A stretch of DNA of 64,000 bases, from assembly GCA_965230275.1 (NCBI GenBank), contig CBDDKO010000002.1, forward strand, positions 3,286,001 to 3,350,000, read 5' to 3'. A model generated the notes under the pieces. The model saw only the letters and a list, made by a program, of their open reading frames with translations, was not told the origin of the DNA and made no database searches. This document shows positions 24,938-33,902 of the stretch, piece by piece. The position numbers were made by a program, and so were the translations under genes. Within the stretch, counting starts at the first letter, position 1. Each line of letters opens with the position of its first letter. The stretch comes from JAJRRS01 sp965230275. GTDB lineage: Bacteria; Planctomycetota; Phycisphaerae; Phycisphaerales; Phycisphaeraceae.

Positions 24938-25948
24938 TTACTCCGCCGGCAGAAGATCGAGCAGGCCCCGGTAGCAATGAACAAGAATCCCCGCGTAACC
25001 CGGCCGTCCTTCAAGCTCATTGTGCACAAGATTAAGTTGCTCCCAGAAGGCTTGTGGACCTGATCCGTAGAAAGTGATTTCGGGCGTGTCCTTCAGCTCG
25101 ATCGTTTCCATCGAGGCACAGATTTTTTTACCAATCTGTTCGGCATACGCCAGCTCGTTCGCCACATGCTCAGTGATTGAGTTGGAGCCCACCGCGTGTG
25201 TACGATACGACATGATGCCGATGTAATCACAGATGTCCTGGATGTGTTGGTGCAGATTCTTGGTCTGACCGTCATAGTCGAGTATGCAACTGTCATCCGC
25301 GTCGGTCTTCAGGTCGTACCACATCGGGATATCACACGCCAGCAACATATCCGAGCCACGGTCGTTGAGTTTACGTCTGGCTTTCGTGTAGTAGTCAAGC
25401 AGGTCGTGCATGATGACCTGCCGAGCTTCCTGGTCCTGCTTCCATTGAGGCATGATGTACGGCTCGATGTCGTAGTGGATGCCAACGAATCGCTTGCCCT
25501 CGGGCATAGATTGGTTCAGATCGATGATCGCATCTAGGATCTCGAGCGTGTGAGCATGGTTGGCCGCTACCGCCATGTCCTTGGCGCCGTCAAGCGCCTC
25601 CACCGCGATCCCGCGTTCAGCCGCCTGGGCAACCAGACGTGTCAGCTGTGCGGGGTACTTGATCGTATAGGCCGCGGCTTCTTTGTCTTCGTGAATCTGC
25701 ACGAATAGCCGATTAAAGCCGTGGGTTTGACAGAAGTTGAGTAGTCGATCCTGTGCTTGATCGGTGTTCAGCCATGTCTCCCGCCATACCCACATAGCAC
25801 GGATACCAGATGGGGCTTGGTTGTGTCCGATGCGCGTGGTTGAGGTCTGCGCGTGGATTTGAGCAGGCGTTGAACACGCCACTTGGAAAATGCTGACAGC
25901 CAAGATGAGTAATCCTAAGCGTGATTTGATCGTGTTGGATGTATTCAT
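24938..25948 (-). CDS. DIEP-motif lipoprotein, putative secreted glycan-acting TIM-barrel protein
   Basis: The 336-residue protein starts MNTSNTIKSRLGLLILAVSI and has a lipobox (FQVACSTP), so it is probably an anchored lipoprotein; a longer frame to 26029 would bury that signal. It shares with the protein at 20045 the sequence of motifs FVGIHYDIEPYIMPQWKQDQ, LACDIPMWYDLKTD and IGIMSYRTHAVG, typical of a beta/alpha barrel with acidic residues at strand ends. It ends GYAGILVHCYRGLLDLLPAE without calcium repeats or PEP-CTERM. Between it and the divergent pseudopilin gene lies an inverted GAACTAA pair (26004-26010 and 26041-26047). Confidence 0.8.
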   Translation of the reverse strand: MNTSNTIKSRLGLLILAVSIFQVACSTPAQIHAQTSTTRIGHNQAPSGIRAMWVWRETWLNTDQAQDRLLNFCQTHGFNRLFVQIHEDKEAAAYTIKYPAQLTRLVAQAAERGIAVEALDGAKDMAVAANHAHTLEILDAIIDLNQSMPEGKRFVGIHYDIEPYIMPQWKQDQEARQVIMHDLLDYYTKARRKLNDRGSDMLLACDIPMWYDLKTDADDSCILDYDGQTKNLHQHIQDICDYIGIMSYRTHAVGSNSITEHVANELAYAEQIGKKICASMETIELKDTPEITFYGSGPQAFWEQLNLVHNELEGRPGYAGILVHCYRGLLDLLPAE

Positions 25949-26003
25949 AGGGCCAATGTAGCTAGAGATTTGCAGCCCGTCAATTTTAATTTGATTTTTT
26001 AAC

Positions 26004-26047
26004 GAACTAATATTGACTTGTGACCACAACCCAGGTATTCTTAGTTC
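26004..26047. promoter_or_regulatory. Candidate operator in divergent promoter region
   Basis: GAACTAATATT (from 26004) and ATTCTTAGTTC (to 26047) form an inverted pair 44 bases long, between two divergent genes of the amino-sugar region. ATGAACTAAC also occurs before the PEP-CTERM gene at 29896 (29825-29834). It may be bound by the nearby ROK regulator; this is inferred from position. Confidence 0.35.
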
Positions 26048-26137
26048 ATGTCGAGGCCAAGCTACGTCAAGAGGACTGCCGCAGTGCCACGTGTATATTT
26101 AAGCCTGCTGGACCCTATACTAAGGAGTTGATGGGTT

Positions 26138-26944
26138 ATGAAGCGAAAAGCCTTCACACTTATTGAATTATTGGTTGTCATATCGATCATCGCCCTGCTG
26201 GTGGGTATCCTGCTGCCGGCATTGGGGGCGGCCCGTGAAGCTGCGAAGAACATGGTCTGCAAGGTTAAACTCAAGCAGGTCGGTTTGGCCCATGAGCTAT
26301 GGTTGGAGGACAGTGACAGGCTTGCGATTAGTAGAACGGCCATGCGTAACCGTTGGCCCGTTTTGTTGATCGAACGATACCCTTCCGAGATCGCCTCCCC
26401 AACCGAGAACGGCAATCTGGAAGATGCCACGTTGATTTGTCCGAACGACACCGAGCCGGCTCTGCCAGGTGTGGGTGATCCTTCCCCCGGCGATTACGCG
26501 TCGTTCACGGTCGAGATCGGGGGCAGCTATTATATGAACAACGACATAAATAGTTTTGGGCCCGGCGATGTCGATACGACCCCCAGGTCCAGCATGAAGT
26601 GGGCCCAGATCTGGCTCGACAATGGTGGAGATGATGGGGGCGACGGTGCGATCGAGCTTTGGGCGGGTGATCGGATCGACGCGGTCAAAGCCACATCCAG
26701 CTACGCATTATTCTGGGACAGCCCCGGGCACCGTGAGGTTAACCATGAGCCCTTTACCAACGGCAGGCCTCATAGTTGGTGGTTCGCAGGCAGTGCATTG
26801 CTCGAGAATATCACCCCGGACCCGGAACGGCACCGTGGGAGTGGTAATATTTTGTATCTTGATAGCCACGTGGATAGCAAGTCTACGGATGAGATCGATT
26901 ACAGCATCATCCGTTGGGATAACATTGACGAGAAACGGGATTAA
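26138..26944 (+). CDS. Type II secretion/type IV pilin-like pseudopilin
   Basis: The 268-residue protein has the prepilin cleavage site and helix MKRKAFTLIELLVVISIIAL with the conserved Glu at +5 of the mature protein. After the helix comes a planctomycete-type globular domain with PGHREVNHEPFTNGRPHSWW and NILYLDSHVDSK near the C-terminus, a layout of the H-x-G-xx-N-x-L-x-x-D-G-H-V group (here NILYLDSHV). AAGGAG at 26120-26125 precedes the ATG. Such proteins are numerous in planctomycetes and probably build a secretion pseudopilus or surface fibre. It is the first of several plus-strand genes here. Confidence 0.85.
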   Translation: MKRKAFTLIELLVVISIIALLVGILLPALGAAREAAKNMVCKVKLKQVGLAHELWLEDSDRLAISRTAMRNRWPVLLIERYPSEIASPTENGNLEDATLICPNDTEPALPGVGDPSPGDYASFTVEIGGSYYMNNDINSFGPGDVDTTPRSSMKWAQIWLDNGGDDGGDGAIELWAGDRIDAVKATSSYALFWDSPGHREVNHEPFTNGRPHSWWFAGSALLENITPDPERHRGSGNILYLDSHVDSKSTDEIDYSIIRWDNIDEKRD

Positions 26945-27062
26945 TATTTGGTAGGTATTGCACCGGCCAAATGGCGTTATCGACGGTGTTGTGAGCTACT
27001 CCGCTGCCATGATTGCACCGTATGCTACAGCACCATCCCATTGACACAGCCCCGGATCTGAC

Positions 27063-28202
27063 ATGAGCCAACCCGAAAAAGTCAACCAAATCTATGCCGC
27101 GATACACAACCGCCGCCTCATCCTTCAGTTGCTCCGCGGCGGGCCGTTGTCACGGCGACAGCTCATGAAGCTGACAGGCCTGCGGGGCTCGACGGTGTCA
27201 TACATTGTGCGCAGCCTGCTTGACAATGACATCATCCGCACAATCGGAAAGCGCGAATCAAACGCCGTTGGCAAGAAGCAGGTCCTTCTTGATGTCAACC
27301 CGAACCTGGGGTGGGTCGCGGGCTTCGGTATCAGTACTGATTGGGCGTTCCTTACATATCTGGACATGGCTGGGAACGTCCTGGCCCAGGATCACTTCGA
27401 AATCGGCATCGACTTACATGAGATCCTTGAGGAACTGAGCAAGCGTGTTGAGGCTTGGGCCTCGGAGAACGATGGATCAATCGGCAAGATGCTTGGTGTC
27501 GGTGTAGGTGTGCCCGGTGTCGTCAATGTCGATACAGGGCGGATCAAGCTGTCATCCATGCTGAAGCTTCAGAATCACGCGTTTCGGGATTTAGTAAGAG
27601 AGCAGTTTGGGAAGCGTGTTTACGTTGACAACAACGTCAACCTCGCCGCACAGGCCGAGGCCCGGACCGGTGCCGCCGCCGATCTGAACAACTTCATCTA
27701 CTTCCACCTTAGTGTCAGTTCCGAAGGCGATACTTACACCTTCAAGAGCTTGGGCTCGACACACTTCCTTGACGGCAAGCCCTACCGCGGGGCTCATTAC
27801 TCAGCCGGCGAAATCGATCGGCTCCTTCAGGACACCGTGCCGGTCAGCCAGCTCAATGCCAGTGAACTGCTCCTGATGGGTGATGAGTGCGGAAAGGTCA
27901 CGGATAGTCTGAAGCAATTGGCGATCGGGACGGGGCAAACCTTGGCTACGATCTGTGACCTGAGCGACCCCCAGGCGGTGATCATCGGCAGCAACATGCC
28001 TTTCTGTAACACGAAACTGATCAACCTTGTTCAATCAGAGCTCAACAGTGAACTCGTGCCCGTACCCAACCGCCATATCCCCGTGATTGTTTCGAGGCTG
28101 GGCGATCACAGTGTGGCGATGGGGGCTGCTATCGCGGTGTTGGACCTCGCCGTGTCTGACGTAGAGGAGGGCGTGTTGTCCGGCCTCAGGAGTAGTACTT
28201 GA
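27063..28202 (+). CDS. ROK-family transcriptional regulator (NagC-like)
   Basis: The 379-residue protein has an N-terminal winged helix (about residues 12-75, RRLILQLLRGGPLSRRQLMK and GSTVSYIVRSLLDNDII) followed by a ROK domain (AGFGISTDWAFLTYLDMAGN, GVGVPGVVNVDTGRIKLSSM and VYVDNNVNLAAQAEARTGAA). The CxCGxxGCxE zinc motif of most ROK proteins is absent, and the catalytic-type Asp is in VDNNVN, so it is a regulator rather than a sugar kinase. The stop overlaps the GH20 start (TGATG), so the two are co-translated. NagC-like proteins sense GlcNAc-6-P or related sugars, which fits the gene set here. Confidence 0.9.
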   Translation: MSQPEKVNQIYAAIHNRRLILQLLRGGPLSRRQLMKLTGLRGSTVSYIVRSLLDNDIIRTIGKRESNAVGKKQVLLDVNPNLGWVAGFGISTDWAFLTYLDMAGNVLAQDHFEIGIDLHEILEELSKRVEAWASENDGSIGKMLGVGVGVPGVVNVDTGRIKLSSMLKLQNHAFRDLVREQFGKRVYVDNNVNLAAQAEARTGAAADLNNFIYFHLSVSSEGDTYTFKSLGSTHFLDGKPYRGAHYSAGEIDRLLQDTVPVSQLNASELLLMGDECGKVTDSLKQLAIGTGQTLATICDLSDPQAVIIGSNMPFCNTKLINLVQSELNSELVPVPNRHIPVIVSRLGDHSVAMGAAIAVLDLAVSDVEEGVLSGLRSST

Positions 28203-29806
28203 TGCAGTTTGCGACCATTCCGAGGCCTAATGTCATTACACCTTGTCCCGGGTTCTTCAAGTTAGCATCCGCGAGAGATATCTACTTAGCAGGTCCGCAT
28301 CGGGATACGCACCTTGAGTGGATAGGACAGTATTTAGCAGATTGGCTTGCTACCCAAGACATCGCTGATGTAAACATCCTGTCGGACATACTTGGGAAAG
28401 ACCGCGTACCGGCCGGTTCTATACGGCTGGAGCTTGATCAGAGCACAGAGGCATTATCCAGGGGCAGCTATCACCTTGTTGTGAATCCCGATAGCCTAAC
28501 AGTCAAAGCGCACGATACCGATGGCGTCTTTCACGGCGTGCAGACACTAAAACAATTAATCGCAAGCGCCACGACCACCGGTCAATCCGGGCATATGCCC
28601 TGTGTCCGTATCAAGGACGAGCCTCGGTTCCCTTGGCGAGGATTCATGCTGGACTCGGCCAGGCACCTGCAGAGTGTTGCTGAAATCAAAAAGATCATCG
28701 ATCGGATCGCGTCATTAAAGCTAAACCGTTTCCACTGGCATCTTGCCGATGATCAAGGCTGGCGTCTGGAGATCCGAAAGTACCCACGCTTGACCTCCGT
28801 AGGCGCTTGGCGCGGCGAGGGTCCGAATCGCTATGGCGGATACTACACACAGCAACAGGCGCGTGAGATCGTCAACTATGCAAAAGATCGCTGTGTGACC
28901 GTGATTCCTGAAATCGACATGCCCGGCCATTGTAACGCGGCGTTGCACGCTTACCCAAGGCTATCCTGCACGGGTAAGCCTATCAATGCCGACGCGGAAG
29001 GGGGCTTAGACGCTTACACACGCCATGACGGCCGGCTCTTGTTCTGCGCCGGACGGGATGAAGTCCTTACTTTTCTTAAGGATGTCCTGACCGAGGTCGC
29101 AGAGGTTTTTGACCCGCCGTTCATTCATCTTGGGGGAGATGAACGGCCCTCCGGAATCTGGAGTGACTGCCCCCGCTGTCAGCGTCGGATGAAGGACCTG
29201 GGGTTGGATAGCGAGGATGAATTAGAGTACTGGTTCGCCTCACAGATCGCGCAGTTTGCCCACGACCATCTCAAGATCCGGACCATAGGCTGGGGGGACA
29301 ACCTCAAGAAAGCCGGCATGCCCAAGGGCCAGGTTGTTCAGGGATGGCTTGAGGGTCAAAGCGCCATGGCAGTTGGGATGGGGCGGCAGACGATCAACTC
29401 TTTTCACGAGTGGGTCTATTTGGATTACCCCTGGTGTAAAGATAGTCAGGAGGGCAAGCCGGACTGGATGCCGCTGCTGCCCATCAAGAAAGTTTACGAC
29501 TTCGAGCCTGTTCCCGAGGGTACCGGTCCAGAGGCGTCATGTCTCGTGCTGGGTGGCGAGGCACCGGTTTGGACCGAGCACATAAGAACTTTCGACAGCT
29601 TGATTAAGCACATTTGGCCCCGATTGCAGGCATTTAGCGAGGCCCTTTGGTGTGCACGCGAGGTACGTGATTACACGGACTTCAAGCAGCGCGTTGCGCT
29701 ATGCAACCGTACCAAGCGAATCACCGCAATCTCGACAGTTTCAACACCCAAAGTCATAAAAGCTGCGGGTCGGACGCAGAAAGTACTTGACAAAGCATCG
29801 AATTAG
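28199..29806 (+). CDS. Beta-N-acetylhexosaminidase, GH20
   Basis: The 535-residue enzyme has a GH20b N-terminal domain (about residues 10-145, ending GVFHGVQTLKQLI) and the GH20 barrel starting RFPWRGFMLDSARHLQSVAE, then LNRFHWHLADDQGWRLEIRK, TVIPEIDMPGHCNAALHAYP and the catalytic Asp314-Glu315 in FIHLGGDERPSG. The consensus is HLGGDEV; here Arg follows the Glu. The Trp near GWLEGQSAM and APVWTEHI complete the pocket. It has no signal peptide, so cytoplasmic action on imported chitobiose-like sugars is likely. It overlaps the ROK gene by four bases. Confidence 0.93.
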   Translation: MMQFATIPRPNVITPCPGFFKLASARDIYLAGPHRDTHLEWIGQYLADWLATQDIADVNILSDILGKDRVPAGSIRLELDQSTEALSRGSYHLVVNPDSLTVKAHDTDGVFHGVQTLKQLIASATTTGQSGHMPCVRIKDEPRFPWRGFMLDSARHLQSVAEIKKIIDRIASLKLNRFHWHLADDQGWRLEIRKYPRLTSVGAWRGEGPNRYGGYYTQQQAREIVNYAKDRCVTVIPEIDMPGHCNAALHAYPRLSCTGKPINADAEGGLDAYTRHDGRLLFCAGRDEVLTFLKDVLTEVAEVFDPPFIHLGGDERPSGIWSDCPRCQRRMKDLGLDSEDELEYWFASQIAQFAHDHLKIRTIGWGDNLKKAGMPKGQVVQGWLEGQSAMAVGMGRQTINSFHEWVYLDYPWCKDSQEGKPDWMPLLPIKKVYDFEPVPEGTGPEASCLVLGGEAPVWTEHIRTFDSLIKHIWPRLQAFSEALWCAREVRDYTDFKQRVALCNRTKRITAISTVSTPKVIKAAGRTQKVLDKASN

Positions 29807-29895
29807 GGTTAATTAGATAGGTAAATGAACTAACTCATATTCCATATCTATGAGACCATTTGGCCAGATCTACATTTTATTAGGAGAGGGAAACT

Positions 29896-30936
29896 ATGTC
29901 TGGATCAACCGCCCAAGCTCGACGCGAATCATTAGAAAGGCTCCTGGCTTACTCGGCCGCGGCTGGGCTCGGAGCATTTGTCACGGGTCAGGATGCTGGG
30001 GCCGCGATTGTTCATACGGATATCCCAGACCTCGTCATCAATCGAGGCGACCCCAGTTTGCTGATCGACTTTGATAACGACGGCTATGACGACGTTGCGC
30101 TCTTGCACACCGCCGGCGGTGGTTTCGGCTATGGCAATGTGCAGTGGCGTGGGTCAGTGGAAACCAGTGGCTTGCCGGGCAGCGATCCGCTTTACCCCAA
30201 CCGCGGAGCCGGCTACAGCGTCACAAACACACTCAACGGCAACGCATACTACGTGCGCTCTTTTGAGCCCGGCGAGGTCATCGGACCTGGTAACGCCGCC
30301 GCACAAGACATCACCCCGAATGCCGGTGGCCACTTCTACGGCCTCATCTCGAACTACGGCGGCTACGGCGAACACACATTCTGGGACCCCTCGTCCGGAT
30401 TCCCCAACGACGAGTACGCCGGCGTCCGATTCGTGGACGGCAATGGTGACAACCGTTACGGCTGGGCTCGGTTCCAGATCACGGTCCATGATGTGGTGAA
30501 TGCCAACGGCCTGCCTTTCCCCGACGGCATTATTGACGCTCGTGATTATCAATCCGACGCCAATCGGTATGTAACCGTTTTTGAGTATGCCTATGAAACC
30601 ACGCCCGATACGGACATCCTCGCCGGCGATGTTGGGTCCTCGCTGCCGGGTGATCTGGATGGTGACGGATTTGTAGGTCTCGGTGACTTGGATATCGTTC
30701 TGCTTGACTGGAATAACGGTGTGCCCGTCCCCCCGAACGATCCAATTAATGACCCGCGAGCTGATCCAACCGGTGACGGTTTTGTCGGTCTGGATGATCT
30801 AGATGTCGTTTTGGTCAACTGGAACACTGGCACGCCGCCATCCGGGGGGGCGGTGGCCCCAGAGCCAACGTCACTGGCCATACTTGCGGCTGGCGGAGGC
30901 ACTTTAGCGTTCACCCGTAAGCGGCGCGTCAGCTAA
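29896..30936 (+). CDS. PEP-CTERM surface protein with two dockerin-like calcium repeats
   Basis: The 346-residue protein begins MSGSTAQARRESLERLLAYS, then AAAGLGAFVTGQDAGAAIVH, a signal-like segment that follows an unusually long n-region. The body (about 40-240) is a beta-rich domain. Then come GDLDGDGFVGLGDLDIVLLD and TGDGFVGLDDLDVVLVNW, two EF-hand-like repeats, and a PEP-CTERM end (VAPEPTSLAILAAGGGTLAF plus RKRR). The N-terminal 130 residues are homologous to the next gene (both have AYSAAA.LGAF and IPD followed by a GDP segment). Likely anchored to the outer surface. GGAGAGGG precedes the ATG. Confidence 0.88.
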   Translation: MSGSTAQARRESLERLLAYSAAAGLGAFVTGQDAGAAIVHTDIPDLVINRGDPSLLIDFDNDGYDDVALLHTAGGGFGYGNVQWRGSVETSGLPGSDPLYPNRGAGYSVTNTLNGNAYYVRSFEPGEVIGPGNAAAQDITPNAGGHFYGLISNYGGYGEHTFWDPSSGFPNDEYAGVRFVDGNGDNRYGWARFQITVHDVVNANGLPFPDGIIDARDYQSDANRYVTVFEYAYETTPDTDILAGDVGSSLPGDLDGDGFVGLGDLDIVLLDWNNGVPVPPNDPINDPRADPTGDGFVGLDDLDVVLVNWNTGTPPSGGAVAPEPTSLAILAAGGGTLAFTRKRRVS

Positions 30937-31070
30937 CCAATCTTCAGTTTAACCACCCTACGAGGGATTCGGCAGCAGTAGTCTGTTACGTCAAGTCAGT
31001 CGAAATATGAGGTTTCTTATCTATTAACAACGGCCACGTTGGCCGGCTTCTAGAAGGAGGACGAGAGATT

Positions 31071-31712
31071 ATGGCAGCAGTTCAGACAAATCCTGAGGCA
31101 GCGAAAAGGCTGATGGCGTACTCCGCCGCAGCCAGTCTAGGGGCCTTCGGTGCCGCACAAGGCGCCCAGGCCGCGATTCTACACTTCGACATCCCCGACC
31201 ATGTCATTGCTGAGGGGGACCCCAACTTCGGGATCAATATGGATGGCGCGGGGTATGTAGACCTGACGGTCAAGAATGTCACCTTCGGTGCCAGCTACAC
31301 ACGGTTCCGCATCCAAGGCGGGTACGGCTCGAGCGATCTGACGAATCTTGCCAAGGGCAGTTCCTACTACATCCGATCGTTCGAAGAAGGTGACGTCATC
31401 GGTAACAACGCGAACACCGCCGCGGCTGGTGGTGGCCACATCGCCAAGCAGGACGCAACCAACTTCGGCAACTTGGTCGACCCGCAATACGCCGGCGTCC
31501 TGCTGAAGGATGTGGGTGGTGATTTGCACTGGGGCTGGGTCCGGATCAGTTGGGACGATGTCGCGAACGAGGCGACAGTCTACGAATACGCATACGAGAC
31601 CGACCTGTACACCGAAACTGACATCGTCGCCGGTGCGGTTCCCGAGCCGGCATCGCTGGCATTACTGGCCGCTGGTCTGGGCGCCGTGGGCCTGCGTCGT
31701 CGTTCGGCATAA
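31071..31712 (+). CDS. PEP-CTERM surface protein, short paralogue
   Basis: The 213-residue protein starts MAAVQTNPEAAKRLMAYSAA and has a signal-like segment ending near AQGAQAA. Its body matches the preceding protein (ILHFDIPDHVIAEGDPNFGI, SSYYIRSFEEGDVIG, DPQYAGVLLKDVGGDLHWGW, EYAYETD) but lacks the calcium repeats. It ends AVPEPASLALLAAGLGAVGL plus RRRSA, a textbook PEP-CTERM. GAAGGAGG lies upstream. It is a tandem duplicate that lost, or never gained, the repeat module. Function is unknown; it is probably an abundant surface protein. Confidence 0.9.
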   Translation: MAAVQTNPEAAKRLMAYSAAASLGAFGAAQGAQAAILHFDIPDHVIAEGDPNFGINMDGAGYVDLTVKNVTFGASYTRFRIQGGYGSSDLTNLAKGSSYYIRSFEEGDVIGNNANTAAAGGGHIAKQDATNFGNLVDPQYAGVLLKDVGGDLHWGWVRISWDDVANEATVYEYAYETDLYTETDIVAGAVPEPASLALLAAGLGAVGLRRRSA

Positions 31713-31748
31713 CCTCCGTTTTATGTATGTAAAACCCTATAACCTTAG

Positions 31749-31784
31749 ACTGGGCGTGCGCGAAAGTGTCCGCCCAGTTATTTA
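31749..31784 (+). terminator. Probable terminator after the PEP-CTERM pair
   Basis: ACTGGGCG (31749-31756) and CGCCCAGT (31771-31778) form an eight-pair stem, followed by TATTTAAAAATC, a weak T-run. Confidence 0.6.
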
Positions 31785-31821
31785 AAAATCTCCAAGAACT
31801 CGGCGCTGGGATACGACGACC

Positions 31822-33840
31822 ATGACAGAGCGAATCAGCAAGAAGGTCCTTCTGATCGGGTGGGACGCCGCTGATTGGGTCATGATCAAGCCGCTGATCG
31901 AGCAAGGACTGATGCCGACGCTGGAGCAGATGATCAAAGAAGGTACAAGTGGTAAGCTCGCCACGATCCGTCCGATCCTCTCCCCGATGCTCTGGAACTC
32001 GATCGCCACCGGTAAGCGTGCCGACAAGCATGGGATCTATGGCTTCACAGAACCCCTGCCCGATGGCAGTGGCATCAGGCCCGTCTCCAGCACCAGCCGC
32101 AAGACCAAGGCGCTCTGGAATATCCTTTCACAGAACGGTTTGAAGTCCAACGTCGTCAGCTGGTTCGCCAGCCACCCCGCCGAGCCGATCAACGGGACGA
32201 TCGTGACCGATCGCTATGTGACGCAATTAATGGGTGGGGAAGAGTCGCAGACCAATCTTGATGGGATGTTCCATCCGGCACGTTTAGCCGACGACCTGAT
32301 CAAGCTACGGGTCGATCCCAGACAACTCGACGGGCAGGCGATCCTGCCGTTTATCCCGCACGCCGCTGAGATCGATCCTAAGCAGGACCAGCGCCTGATC
32401 CAGTTCGCCTCACTGCTGGCTCGGACCAGCACCGTCCACGCCGCCGCCTGCTGGACGATGCTCAAGGAGCCGTGGGACTTCATGGCAATCTATTACGATG
32501 CCATCGACCAGTTCGGCCATCACTTCATGCCGTACCACCCGCCCGCGATCGAGGGTGTCAGCGAGAAGGACGCCGAGCTATACAAAGATGTCATGGTGGG
32601 GTGCTACCGATATCACGACATGATGCTTGAGTCGTTGTTGAAGTATGCCGGGGAGGATACCACGGTCATCCTCGTGTCTGATCACGGTTTCCACAGTGGC
32701 GAGGGTAGATTCGACACGGACGGATTCAAGGACCCCGAGAGCTGGCATCGGCCTTTCGGCGTGGTGTGCGCCAAGGGGCCGGGGATCAAGAAAGACTCAA
32801 ACATCTATGGCGCAACGCTGCTGGATGTCACGCCAACCGTGCTTTCACTTTTCGGCCTGCCGATCGGCGCAGACATGGACGGCCGGCCTTGGCTGGAGAT
32901 CTTCGACAAGCAAGCACACGCAGAGCGTATCGTCAGCTGGGACCTGGTCGAGGGCGAAGATGGGATGCACGGCGAAGACCTGCGAGAAGACCCCGTCGCC
33001 TCCGCCGAAGCACTGCGCCATTTAGTCGAATTGGGCTATATCGATGCTCCCAGCGAGGATGCCCAGGAGACGATCGACAAGACCATCCTCGACCAGAAAA
33101 TCAACCTCGCCAAGGCGCTTAACGACAGCCACCGTATCGATCAGGCCATCCCACTGTGGCAGGAATTACTGGATCAGGACGAGGACGGTGAAAACACCGT
33201 TGCATATAGATTCCAGTTGGCCAAGTGCTATTTACGGACCGGCAAAGCCGATCGTTGTGAAGAAATTATCCGGGAGTTGATCGAAACAAACCCCAAGAGA
33301 CCTGTCCTGCTTGTCCAGTTGGGGCAGGCGCTCCTGCAACAGGATAAGCCCGAGGCGGCGCTTGAGTATCTGCAACAGGCGGAAGCGATCGCGCCCGATA
33401 TGCATATGCTACTGGGCTGTCTGGGCCAGGCTTACGTTCAACTATCCCGGTGGGACGATGCAGAAAGAGTATTCCGGCGTGTGCTGGAAGATGACAGTGA
33501 AAGCGCCGTGGCTTACAACGGGCTTTCGAGGGTGTGTATCTCCCGCCGTCAGTTCGATACGGCGGTCGACTATGCGTTGCACGCAGTCGGCTTAATGCAT
33601 CAATTCCCACGGGCTCACTACAACCTTGGGGTTGCTTTGGCGGAGAGCGGCAAGTCCGACAAGGCGATACAGGCGCTGGAGACCTGTGTATCGATGGCAC
33701 CGGGCATGAGGGTGGCTCACCTATGGCTGTCGCGGCTCTATGCCGAGAACGACCGCGATCCCGATCTGGCTCAGAAGCATGAGATGCTAGCCAGGTCCGG
33801 ACCCACCGAAGCGGTCAAGCAAACCGACACGGCCGGCTGA
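31822..33840 (+). CDS. Alkaline-phosphatase-superfamily phosphodiesterase fused to TPR domain
   Basis: The 672-residue protein starts with KKVLLIGWDAADWVMIKPLI, the first metal Asp of type I phosphodiesterase/nucleotide pyrophosphatase enzymes, then the nucleophile region RPILSPMLWNSIATGKRADK, YYDAIDQFGHHFMPY and VSDHGFHSGEG (second metal site), and ATLLDVTPTVLSLFGLP. From about residue 430 to 650 there are TPR repeats (for example AYRFQLAKCYLRTGKADRCE and AHYNLGVALAESGKSDKAIQ). There is no signal peptide. Such AP-TPR fusions are frequent in planctomycetes; the substrate is unknown, possibly a phosphodiester of a glycan or nucleotide. Confidence 0.88.
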   Translation: MTERISKKVLLIGWDAADWVMIKPLIEQGLMPTLEQMIKEGTSGKLATIRPILSPMLWNSIATGKRADKHGIYGFTEPLPDGSGIRPVSSTSRKTKALWNILSQNGLKSNVVSWFASHPAEPINGTIVTDRYVTQLMGGEESQTNLDGMFHPARLADDLIKLRVDPRQLDGQAILPFIPHAAEIDPKQDQRLIQFASLLARTSTVHAAACWTMLKEPWDFMAIYYDAIDQFGHHFMPYHPPAIEGVSEKDAELYKDVMVGCYRYHDMMLESLLKYAGEDTTVILVSDHGFHSGEGRFDTDGFKDPESWHRPFGVVCAKGPGIKKDSNIYGATLLDVTPTVLSLFGLPIGADMDGRPWLEIFDKQAHAERIVSWDLVEGEDGMHGEDLREDPVASAEALRHLVELGYIDAPSEDAQETIDKTILDQKINLAKALNDSHRIDQAIPLWQELLDQDEDGENTVAYRFQLAKCYLRTGKADRCEEIIRELIETNPKRPVLLVQLGQALLQQDKPEAALEYLQQAEAIAPDMHMLLGCLGQAYVQLSRWDDAERVFRRVLEDDSESAVAYNGLSRVCISRRQFDTAVDYALHAVGLMHQFPRAHYNLGVALAESGKSDKAIQALETCVSMAPGMRVAHLWLSRLYAENDRDPDLAQKHEMLARSGPTEAVKQTDTAG

Positions 33841-33902
33841 GTGGGTCTGCCGGGTACCGAGATCGGATTAAATAAGCACGGATGGGCTGCTGGGTATATT
33901 CC

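Noticed and set aside
27063..28202. GlcNAc kinase activity for the ROK protein
   Set aside because: It has an N-terminal winged helix and lacks the ROK zinc motif, so a regulator is the better call.
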